Shown: piece by piece, positions 12,463 through 22,919 of the stretch | Position numbering within the stretch: the first letter of the stretch is position 1 | How the letters are laid out: each line of letters begins with the position of its first letter | From: Neocallimastix lanati (nom. inval.) | Taxonomy: Eukaryota > Neocallimastigomycota > Neocallimastigomycetes > Neocallimastigales > Neocallimastigaceae | DNA: 64,000 nucleotides | NCBI GenBank assembly: GCA_016946835.1 | Contig: JACVTC010000166.1 | Coordinates: forward strand, 201,501-265,500 | Direction: 5' to 3' | Notes under the pieces: generated by a model | Database searches by the model: none | What the model was told of the DNA's origin: nothing | What the model saw: only the letters and a program-made list of their open reading frames with translations | Position numbers and translations under genes: made by a program

Positions 12463-12733
12463 AAAATAATAATAATAATAAAATAAGATAAAAAGACATA
12501 ATAATAATTTAAGTAAAGAAAGATTAATAAATAATTTTAATAATAAAAAAATAACTCCAATCCAATTTGAAAGTAAGGGGAAACGTTAGAATTTAAAGTA
12601 TATAAAAAAATTTCTTAAGTTTACAAATAAAAATAATAATAATTCTTTTCATATACTTAATAATATGTTAGTTGTATTATTATTAAAAATATTATTTTAT
12701 ATAGTAATACATTTGCAATATTTCTCTTCAACT

Positions 12734-12767
12734 CTAACTTTCACCCAAAGTTAGATTTGAGGGGGAA
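12734..12767 (+). promoter_or_regulatory. D1 pre-PPT hairpin and polypurine tract
   Basis: CTAACTTT (12734-12741), loop CACCC, AAAGTTAG (12747-12754), a perfect 8-bp stem, followed by ATTTGAGGGGGAA and the 3' LTR. Confidence 0.8.
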
Positions 12768-12974
12768 TGTTAGAAACAAAAATAATAAGATTTATAGTTA
12801 TATTATTTAAAGGAGTAATGTTATATAAATTAATATATTAGTGTAAGATATGTGACCAATAGTAACAAAAAGCCACATATTATTTTTACTATAAATACTA
12901 TAAAGAAGTATAAAATTATGTATGTATACTATTCTTTATTCTTATATAATAAAAAGAGATTTATACTTTTCACA
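12768..12974 (+). repeat. D1 3' LTR
   Basis: 207 bp, same ends as the 5' LTR, followed by the target duplication AATTC. Confidence 0.92.
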
Positions 12975-13569
12975 AATTCTGTCATAAAAAAATTCATATC
13001 GTTCTTTTCATCAAATTTGATCTTTTCCAACTTCGCTTTTAAATGATTTTTTCTAAATTATTCGTTTTCATTAAAGGATGCTTTGAGTGATCGCCATACC
13101 TAATTTGCTATATATCATTTAATCTCAACTATTTTATGAGAATTTTCTAATCGTTTGCTTAGTATTAATATCATTATTTCGTTATTTACCTCAATTTCGT
13201 TTGTACCTAGATTATATACTAAGATTTCATCAAATTGATCTTGAATATAGTCTTCTAAATTTCTCTTGATATCCCTTTTTTCACAATTTTCTATAGCTAC
13301 ATAAATTGTAAAATCATTAATATTAAATATACGAAACATATTTACTTTCCACTTCATTCATTTTTCATTGTTTAATTTAATTATTTTACTGAAATTCTCA
13401 GAATAAAGTCTTTTTTCTAGGTAGTTTGTACTTAGAATTGTAGTTAACATAGATAATAAAACAACAATATTCATCAATAAAACCAAAAAAAGTAGTATAT
13501 GGACATCATATAGGAGAACTATAATGGAACAAAACAAAATAATTGAGATTTGTAAATTCAGAATGAAAT

Positions 13570-13720
13570 TTAACAGACCGGTTTATGAATTATTAAATTA
13601 ATATATTAATGAATAAATTCAGAAATTCGTTATTAATTAAATTAAAAGAAAAAGATTATTATACATTTCAAAAATATAAAATTTCAAGTACAATATTAAA
13701 GAAGAAAGTTAAACTTATTA
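13570..13720 (+). pseudogene. Copia pol C-terminal scrap
   Basis: Decayed match to the pol tail LADGFTKYLN..MDKFRNSLL: here TDRFMNY followed by MNKFRNSLLIKLKE. It is plus strand, opposite to the neighbouring G remnant, so it comes from another dead element. No LTR is recognisable after it; the sequence to 14100 is AT-rich with nothing I can name. Confidence 0.6.
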
Positions 13721-14106
13721 AGAATTTTAAAAATAAAATTATATCCAAAATAAAATTATTATCACTTTTTCATTAATTTATTATTAATTTATAGAAATCT
13801 ATAAAATAAACATTGCTTATATGTTTTATAAACTTATAATTTAAAATAAAAATGTAATTATTTTTTATCTTTTTTCTACTAAATTATATAATATTTAATA
13901 ATATACGTAATAAAATTTATTTAAATGTATTATAATGATGTATTGTTTTATTTCTAAAATTATATTTATATAATATTACTTATTACATTAATATAATTTT
14001 AAAACTTTAGTATTTATTTTTCTATGAATTTTTTTTATCAAAAAAAAAAAAAAAATAAATAAAAATAAAAATAAAATAAAAAAATAAAATAAAAAATAAT
14101 CTTTAT

Positions 14107-14496
14107 ACAAAATAAAATTTACAAAAAATAATATTTTCCTCTTTTTATTCTTTTTATTAAAATAATAAAAAAATTAAAGGGTATATCTTATTTTTTATTA
14201 AATAAAAATAAGAATGAAAAAAAAGTATGAAAATTATAGTTTAATTTCTATTTAATATTTTTAAAATAAAATTAAAATCTAATCTTCCTTGAATGATTTT
14301 CATATATCAAAATTTTTATAGGAAGTATATTATTTTTAGGAAATGTATAAATATTAAAGAAAAGTTCTCTCTTTATTATAAAAAATTAAGAAAAGAGCAC
14401 AGTCTTATTTTTTTTATATACCCTTTAATTTATTTATTATTTTAAAAAGGAAAAAAAAAAGAGAAAATATTATTTTTATTAAATTTTATTTATTAT
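14107..14496. repeat. Imperfect inverted repeat (about 90-bp arms)
   Basis: The left arm (about 14107-14200, with TTTTCCTCTTTTTATTC and AATTAAAGGGTATATC) is the approximate reverse complement of the right arm (about 14404-14496, with TATATACCCTTTAATTTATT and GGAAAAAAAAAAGAGAAAATA). About 200 bp lie between the arms. It could be a foldback/MITE-like element or a chance-free hairpin of unknown origin; no target duplication was found by eye. It ends about 200 bp upstream of the start of the repeat-protein gene. Confidence 0.6.
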
Positions 14497-14703
14497 ATAG
14501 CCTCTTTTTTTTTTTTAATTTTATTTTAAAATAAGCAAAAAAATATATATATATATAAATATATATATATATATTTTAACTATATTGTTTTTAATTTTTT
14601 TTAATATTAGTAAAAATATAATAAATTAAAGAAGATTAATTATAATATTTTTATTTAAATTCTTTATTTTCTATTCAAAAATTTCCATCCAGTTCTTGAT
14701 ACC

Positions 14704-17700
14704 ATGTTGGGTTGGAAATATTTGAGGTAACTATCTCATAAATTATTGATTAAATTTTATAAATAGAAGAATTTTTTTTACTTGATTTATACAATTTATA
14801 CATATTATTTAAATTATATTATTATTTATATTTTTTAACTTCTATAAATTATTATTTATTTTAATATATTTTATTAATAATAAAATTAATAGCCTTGTAG
14901 GACTACTTATATTCCTAAATATATTTGAAGTAAAAGCTGACGATGATACATCTATTACAAGTAAATGAAATAAAAAAAATATTTATTAATTTAAAATTGT
15001 AGAAATAGAAAAAAAGAATCATATAGAAATAAAACAATTTTATAATATATAAAATATTGAAATTTATTTATTATTCATTTTATTAAGTATTATCACATTT
15101 AGTAAAAAAGATTTAAATAAAAATATAGTTTTTATACAAATCTTTTAAATTTTATATCTCATATATAGCTTATATGTTTTTAAACCATATAAATAATATT
15201 TAATTATTTTATATATATTATTATAGATTAATATTTAAATAAAATAAAAAGAGATATTATTTTATTTTATGTATAATAAAATTAATTCTAATTTTGTTTT
15301 TATAATTATTTTATTCTATTTTATAAAATTTTTAATTTTTTTATAATACAATTCTTTGCTAAAAGCTCTTCCACCGTGTAGTGTACCAGGTTCTGATGAG
15401 GGTTCTAATGAAGGATCATTAGAAGAAGATTTACTTTGTCTTGAAGGTTCAGTGTTATACAATGTTGGAAGTACTGAACCAGTTGAAGGTTTAATTGAAA
15501 ATGAATATATTGTTATAAATTGTCTTTTTGATGAAGAATGTACTAGAGTTATGAATTACAATGAAATAGATAGAGATGATGATTTATTAATTTACCAATA
15601 TGGTAATGGTAAAGTGACTAAAAAAAAGAGCTTTACATATTTAGATACTAATGAAAAAAAATTAATTACATGTAATAGTGAGGGGGCATGTTTATTAGAA
15701 ACAAATGAAGGTTACTACGTTAATGATGTAAGCAAATCCTCTGTCATTGATAGTCCCTTAATTAATATTGATAATGGTGATGCTACTCCAGTGGCTAATG
15801 TTCAACCAGGAAATACATATGCTGGTGTTGATTATAATGTTATTGAATGTAAAACTGTATCATCAATGGTGAAATGTACTTCCAGATTAGGTAGATTGGG
15901 TGAGATTTTCGTTAATTCTGCTGGTACTGGTTTAGAGGATGCTTTAATTGAATGTAGTGAGGAACTACCAGAAGATGGAGGATCTGATTCTGGAAGTGGA
16001 TCAAATGAAGATTTACCTGATAAGGAAGTTTATTGTTATCCGAAGGAAGCAACACCAAAGGAATACTATTTAAATTCTGGACTAAATAGAACTACCAAGC
16101 CATTAATTGAATGTAACGATTCAAAATGTGAAGAAAAAGTAGGTGAATCTGGTGCAAACTATTTGAATGCAGCAAGTGATAGTTTGACAGATGCCATCAT
16201 TTTCTGTTCCAATAACAAGTGTGAAAAGCAAACACCAGCTGGTGTTAATAAATACTATGTAGGTAAAGATGGAGATGATGTTGATGGTTTAATTGAATGT
16301 TTAGCTGGTGAAGGATCAGAAGAAGGACAGTGTAGTTTGAAGTCAGCCTTTACTTCAGAAGGTTATTATTTGAATAGTGGTTACAATAAATCTGTCAATC
16401 AAACCATCATTTGTGATTCTACTGAAGGTTGTAATGCTTTGAAGGTAGATCTTGGTTACTATGTCAATGCTGGAAATACCGAAAAGCCGATCATAAAATG
16501 TGAAAAGGAAGGTAATGAATGTGTTGAGGAAGCCTCTTCTGCATGTCCGGAAATCTCAAAGGCAGTTCCAGGAAATTATTGTTATGAAAGTGGTCAATTG
16601 AAATTCTTTACAGTCAATAATTCTACAGCTATTACTGCTACTAGATCTGATAATATCTATGCTTATGCTATTATTCCAAGTTATGGATTCCCAGGTATTA
16701 AGACAGAAACAGGTTCTTTATTCAAGATATCTCGTTTCTTCATCACTCGTTACTATAAAAGTGGTATCATCATGCTTGATAAGAATGGTAAATTAGTGGA
16801 TAGCTTAGATGGCGATACATCGGACATTACGCTCTTTGACTGTAATGAAACAACAAAGAAATGTAATGAACGTGAAGGATGTACTTCAAATACATACATG
16901 TTTGATTCAGAAAGTGCGAAGGTTGTTTTCTGTAATGATGGCAAATTAGAATATGCTAAATTCACTGGTTATGTCGTTGATGCTAATCGTTTTGGTAGTG
17001 GTACTAAACATCCATATATTATTCAATGTAAAGGAGGTGAAAATTGTATCAGTATAAAACCTAAAGTTTCTACTTATTATGAAAACAATGGATATGATTC
17101 TAATATAAATGGTTTAATTCAATGTAACAGTAATAATTGTATGACTGTCGCTGCTAAAGTTGGATACTACGTGGCTCATGGAGAAAATGAAAATGCAGGT
17201 ATTATCAAATGTACTTCTAATACGAGTTGTTCTTATATTCAAGTCAAGAATAAGGTAAAGTATGTCAATGCTGGATATGACAAGAAAAATAATGCTATCA
17301 TTGATTGTTATCGTGGTAAATGTAGTGTTGCTAAAGCCAAATCAGGATACTATCTCACTCATACTAGTACTCTTTTGATTCAATGTACTAGTCCAACTTC
17401 ATGTGCTGAATTTACTCCAACCGTCAATTACTATGATAACGCTGACTCCTCAGAAAGTAGTAACACCATTATCAATTGTGTCCAAAACAGTAATGTGGTA
17501 ACTTGTTCTTCGGAAGCCACGAACAATGGTTTCTACTTGTCTAGTATATCAAATGTTTTAATTCGTTGTAAGAATGGTCAAAAATGTAAAACTATTGTTG
17601 TTAAGAATGGTATCTTTAGAGGTGCTTTCAAGGGACTCACTTCCAATAAACGTTCTGAAAATGTTAAAAACGTCCATGAACGTACTGATGATGATTTAGA

Positions 17701-19534
17701 GGAAGATGGAAAGATGGTCAACTTGAGAGACAATAATGATGATGCTTATGGTATTATTCGTTGTGTTGCAGGTAAATGTGCAGCTCTTTCAGCTAGTGAA
17801 TTAGCAGCCATACCAATGTGTGAATTTAATAACAATAAATGTTACATTACTCTTGAATATGCTATGACTAAGACTGCAACAACTTCTATTGCTGCTGGTA
17901 ACATTTGTACTAATAATGATCGTTCAGTCTTCTATTTCGCTACAGATACTGTTGTCGTTAAACCAAATGTCATTTCTGGTGTCACTTCCACTTATGTCTA
18001 CACAACCACAAATACAAATTGTCTTGAAGTCAACGATTCCTATAACGATATGTTCTTTACTGTCGGTTCCAATATTTACACTCTTGACCAAGGTAGTGTC
18101 TTCCAATACTATGAAACCGGTTATTATTTCATTAATGTAGCGAAGAATACTCTTGTCGGAGGTAATGAAATTGATGCCTACAATGATGAAAATGTAAAGC
18201 TTTATCGCTGTAATGGAAATAGTTGTAGTATCATTGACAAGCCTGATGCAAACACTTACTACGCTGATGTTAATAAGCGTATCTTGAAGTATAATGTCAA
18301 TAATGATATATTCTCATTTGCTTATGAAAAAGATATTCTTTGTATCTTCTCCAATAATAAATGTACACCAAATGCTGATATGAAAGATCAAGAATTTTGT
18401 ATCACATACAAGGGTGAAATTGCTCTCACTACCGCTGATATAAAGAATCGTGAAACTGGAGAATGTTATCGTGCCAATAGCATTAGTAACTACATTTACG
18501 GTTATTCTCAGCACCTCTACCATATGAACCAATTTGCTGCTGAAATGGTCGATCAAACTGGTTTCTATATTATCAGTCTCTCGACAAACACCACAGTGGT
18601 CAGTAAGAACTACAAAAATAAGAATAATAGTATTGTGATTTATGGTTGTACCCTTTCCTCTTGTAAGGTCTATGAACCTCGTGAAGATACATATTATTAT
18701 GATGCCCAAGCTAAGAACATCTTAAGATATAGAAATGGTGTATGGAACTCTCCAAGCACTTCTGGTTTTGCCTATATTGCCTTAGATCCATTGAATACAT
18801 ACATTTACAAATTCGAAAAAGAAGGAGATGAAATCACCATTCAAGGTAAAGCAAATTACGGTTACTACTACACGATTGATAATGAGATGTATAAATGTGA
18901 CGAAGAAGATGGAGAATGCAAACTCATTGATAGAACTGGTTACTACTTTACTAATTCTGGTGAAGTTTACAGTTGTGTCTATGATTCTGAAGGATTGGAA
19001 GCCACCGAATGTGTTAGGAAGAACTGTGTCAGTGGACAATACTACTACATTGATGAGGCCTACTACCGCTGTGAAGTCAGCTCACTTCTGGTCCCTGTTG
19101 TTTCTCGTTACTGCTCCTATGATGAAAATGTTGTTATGAACTTCCCACTTGCTTTAACTGAAGAATTGCCAGATAAAATTAAACAAGGTATTGATGATAT
19201 TCAGAAGAATAACAACTCCACAGCTGTCGTCAAACGTCGTGGTAAGAACTACCTTGAATCCATCAGTGGTATTTTCACTAACTGCACTTACAATGTTGAG
19301 GAGACAAAGTCCACTTTTGATCTCGTCTGTCTCAATAACTATGTTGCTGTGGATGAAAAAACAGATGAAGTAAAGATCTGTAATGTGGATCAACTTGGTT
19401 ATGTTGAATGTGTAGAAGATGAGGAAAATCCAGAGAAATGTACAATTAGTAAAGCCTTCCATTCCAGGAAATCATCACTCTTCTTGACAATTGGTGTTCT
19501 TTTCTTCGGTGTTCTGATGAATGTGTTCTTTTAA
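14704..19534 (+). CDS. Secreted Cys-repeat protein, scaffoldin-like
   Basis: Three exons by eye: 14704-14726, 14893-14960 and 15366-19534 (or 15390-19534; both acceptors keep frame). The join gives MLGWKYL, then LVGLLIFLNIFEVKADDD, a clear signal peptide; splice sites are GAG/GTAACT, AATAG/C and CAA/GTAAAT. About 1419 aa. The body is many divergent units of about 35-45 residues of the type GYYVNxG...xxLIxCxxxxC, acidic, without enzymatic motifs. It ends in SLFLTIGVLFFGVLMNVFF, a membrane or GPI-type tail. Such Tyr/Gly/Cys repeats with signal peptide and C-terminal anchor are the pattern reported for gut-fungal scaffoldin (ScaA) proteins, which would bind dockerin-tagged enzymes at the cell surface; assignment by resemblance only. 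Codon use is richer in GC than the flanks. Alternative: another cell-surface repeat protein. Confidence 0.65.
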
Positions 19535-21519
19535 TATTCATGAACTACTTTAAATTCCCATTTCTTGTTAATATAATAATTCAAAAAAAATTTTAAACTC
19601 AATTTTTTGAAATTTATTTTATATTTATTACATTTTTAATTTAAAATAAAAAGTAAATTGCAAAATCCTTTAATTTCAATTCTTATCCTTCAAAATAGAA
19701 AAAATTTTATATGAATAAATATAAAATTTATACATATATATTATTTTTTTAAAATCAATTTTTCATATCATTTAATACATTATATAAAAAAAAAAAAGAA
19801 TTAGAAGAGTTCATTTTATTCTTTCAATTTTTAAATATTTTTTAAGTATTCTTTTAATTATTCATTTAATGAAGAAATGTTGAGTAGTAAATCTATATAA
19901 TAAGTAATGGTTACATTATTTTTTTATCAGTAAAGAAATATATACTTATTCAATCATATTAATAAAAATATTCAATCATTAATGGAAAATATATTTTAAT
20001 TTAATATATTAAAATTAAATTTTATAACATGTAATAAGACAAGGAGAAAAAAACCTGTTATTAATTATTAATCATAATTTTTAATTCATTAAGTTATGAT
20101 TATTAAAATATTGAACTACAACGAATATTAATAAATTAGATTTTTTTTATTAATATAATCATTGTAGTATTTTATACATAAAGAACCTTTTATTAAAACA
20201 TGATAATCAATTATATTGAAAAAATTGCAATTTTCTTTAAAAAAAAAAAAAGAAATATATTTAAATATTATTATCAGTTCAATCTATGTTAAACATAAAA
20301 AATTACAATCTTTCAAAAAATATCTTATAAATTATTTTTTTATATCTTTTTTATTTACAAATAGAAAAAGAATTTCACTTTAATAATAGATAATATATAA
20401 ATTTAAAATTATGTTGATTAAATAATCAATTTGTCAATTATTTTTTTTTTAATTATTTTAATAATAATTAAATATATATAAGCAATAATATGAAGTTTTG
20501 CAATTAATTTTTGTTAAAAAAAAATATTTTAAATTTTCATTTATTAATTTTATTTTATTTTATTTTAAATATATCTATTAATTATATATTTTTAGATAAT
20601 TTCATAATTTCATTACTTTTTTTTTTTTTTTAAAAAAAAAAATAATAATAGATAAAACTAGAATATCATTATAAATTAAATGATTACAATGAAATTTAAA
20701 ATTGTAATCTTATAAGTTATCTATTTTTTCTTTATTTATATTTATAAAATATTAAAGATTTGAAATATTTAATGAATAATATAATTTAATATTCATAAAA
20801 GCATTCATTTTATTTATTAAATTAAACAACAAAAAATCAACAATATTTTCTTATTTAAATATTTATAATAATTCTTTTTAAATAGTAATTATAATTATTA
20901 TATTCGAAAAAAACCATCAATTATATTTTTAATATTTTTTCACTATTATATACTATTGTATATATATAATTATACCAGTTTAATGCAATTAGATTAATAA
21001 AAAAATAATCCAAAAAAAAAAAATTTTAAAAAATAAAAAAAATTATTACAAAATTATTTTTTATTTCATTTTTATTTAATAATAAATAATAAAGTATTTT
21101 TATTATTTGATTATAATACAATCTATAAATAATATATTTATATTTATTATTAGTATTTAAATATTTTACTATTCACTAATTATAAATAATGAAGATTATA
21201 TAATATTTATTACATATTCAATATATTAAAATTACCCCTTAGGGACGTATATCTTTTGCGGGTTCAGTGAGTGAAGACCATATTAATTTTGTTGTTAAAA
21301 TTGTGATAATAGAATATTCAAAGATCGCATAATTAACGTATTTTACAATTGCTTATTGCTGTTGATCTTTATCGGTATTATTTATCCAATTTATTTATTT
21401 AAAAAAAATTAAGGAAATATTATTATTTTTCATTTATATAACTTTTTCTATTTTTTATATTTTTAATTATAAAATAAATATAATTTTATTTTAATTATTA
21501 AAATTTAACTTTATTTCTT
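19535..21519. other. AT-rich intergenic stretch
   Basis: Long A/T runs and no ORF, LTR or RNA gene that I can recognise. One patch at 21236-21370 (with TTAGGGACGTATATC and GCGGGTTCAGTGAGTG) is clearly less AT-rich than its surroundings but I cannot identify it. Confidence 0.5.
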
Positions 21520-21738
21520 GCTCAATCTGATGAGATTGAGACTTTTAATCTTTTAAAAATAATAATCTAATTTTTGGTATTGATAAGGAGTTGTAATTAT
21601 TAAAATTTTTCTATAGTTGTTTTATTAAGGTTAAGTAAATATTATTGGTTATATTACTTGATAATATATATATTAAAAATGTATTATAAAGCTCCTTAAT
21701 ATAGTATATACAAAACTTTAATACTTATATTTCTAACA
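21520..21738 (-). mobile_element. Family H 5' LTR with PBS, minus strand, interior lost
   Basis: The LTR is 21551-21738 (reverse complement starts TGTTAGAAATATAAGT). It is followed at 21520-21550 by a PBS GATTAAAAGTCTCA, one mismatch from the GATTAAGAGTCTCA of other families, then CTCAATCT/AGATTGAG, which can pair. No coding interior follows on the left. Confidence 0.7.
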
Positions 21739-22919
21739 ATACTTAATATATATAAAAATTATATAACAACAAAAAAAAATTATTAATAATTTACATATAT
21801 ATTTAATTAATAATTTTTATTATATATAATTAAAATATATAATTTAAGAGGGAGAATCAAATAATACGAAATGAATATAAATTAAAATAATATTTCCGTC
21901 AATATTTTTTTTTAAATCATATATTTAAAGTAATATTATATAAAGAAATAACAAACTATGCTTAATTCTTAATTATAAATAACTTCTATTTGTATGTTCA
22001 TAAAATATTATATTTTATATATATCAAAAATTATTAAACATTATAAAATATTACAATTTATTATTTTAATTCAAAAATATAGACATTACAATATAATGTT
22101 TTATTGATTTTACATATATTTGTATTTTAATCATTTTTATTTTATTAATTCATTTCATAAAAATTCTACTAATAAAGTTCTAATTTAAATTATTACAAAA
22201 TTTATTTAATTTAAATTTTGTTTATTTTAAACCCAGAAAAATTATAGACATTAATTTTGAAAAAAGCTTTAAAATATTTATATATCGTCAAAAATTTTAA
22301 TTTGAGTTTATAATTTTAAAAATATAAATTTAATATATATTTTTAATAAAAAGTAATTGCGTTATGAAAAATTTTATAAATAAATAATTTTTTCTTTCAT
22401 TAATTTTATTTTAATGATAACAAATAATGACAAAAAAATTTTTATTACATTGAATTTTTTATCATTATTATAATATAAAAAAGAAATAATTAAATCGATG
22501 TCTATACTTATATTTAAATCCAACTAATTTTTATAGAATTTGTTTATTTCTCTAATATTATTATAAATTAGTTAAATATTAATAAAAAGTTTGAAATATA
22601 AAAATTATCATAGTTACCTTTCATGCATTGATTTTAATATTTAATTCTATAAAACTAAATGAAAGAAATTAACTACTATTTAATTACTTTAAAACTAAAA
22701 AGGGTTAGGTATTATTTATTATTAATATTTAGGCTTAGTAAAAACCAATCTTTACTAAACAAAAAAAAATTTATTATATATAAAAAAACTTTAATAAATT
22801 TTAAAACCATAAATACTTTTTGAGGAATTGAAAATTTAAAGTATTTTTATTATTTAACTAAACAAAATAATACAGAATTAAATTAATGCTTTAATATTTC
22901 TCAGTTAAATTCATTAATT
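21739..22919. other. AT-rich stretch upstream of the glycosyltransferase gene
   Basis: No ORF or repeat recognised. It presumably contains the promoter of the gene starting at 22920, but no specific element can be supported. Confidence 0.4.

Larger units (their letters stand above)
9342..12974 (+). mobile_element. Non-autonomous LTR element D1 with captured host-like sequence
   Basis: Complete 3633-bp element bounded by two 207-bp LTRs (9342-9548 and 12768-12974) and a perfect target duplication AATTC (9337-9341 and 12975-12979). It has a half-tRNA-Lys PBS, a long repeat-bearing leader, a pre-PPT hairpin and a GAGGGGGAA polypurine tract. It has no gag, protease, integrase or RT; in their place are fragments resembling host genes (about 11140-11290 and 11729-12462). 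The two LTRs look nearly identical, so the insertion is fairly recent. It must have been mobilised in trans, possibly by the E family, whose LTR ends, PBS and leader are similar. Confidence 0.9.
8625..13440 (-). pseudogene. Family G copia gag-protease remnant, split by D1
   Basis: On the minus strand, 13357-13115 encodes a Gag segment with KRDIKRNLEDYIQDQFDE, aligning with KRDIREELTDYPEDQFDS of family A Gag. Near 8740 the frame gives CWILDSG, the copia protease active-site block, followed by ISITNHLDILA (compare INITSNLNLLID). Between them D1 (9342-12974) is inserted with target duplication AATTC, so the two halves belong to one dead element. No LTR of this family is recognisable. The frame has many stops. 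Confidence 0.75.

Noticed and set aside
12852-13046. Small ORF of 64 aa (also 46418-46630)
   Set aside because: It lies within D-family LTRs and runs into flanking DNA; no conservation of frame.
18314-18709. Several ORFs antisense to, or in other frames of, 14704-19534
   Set aside because: They are shadows of the repeat protein frame, with no own start context or motifs.
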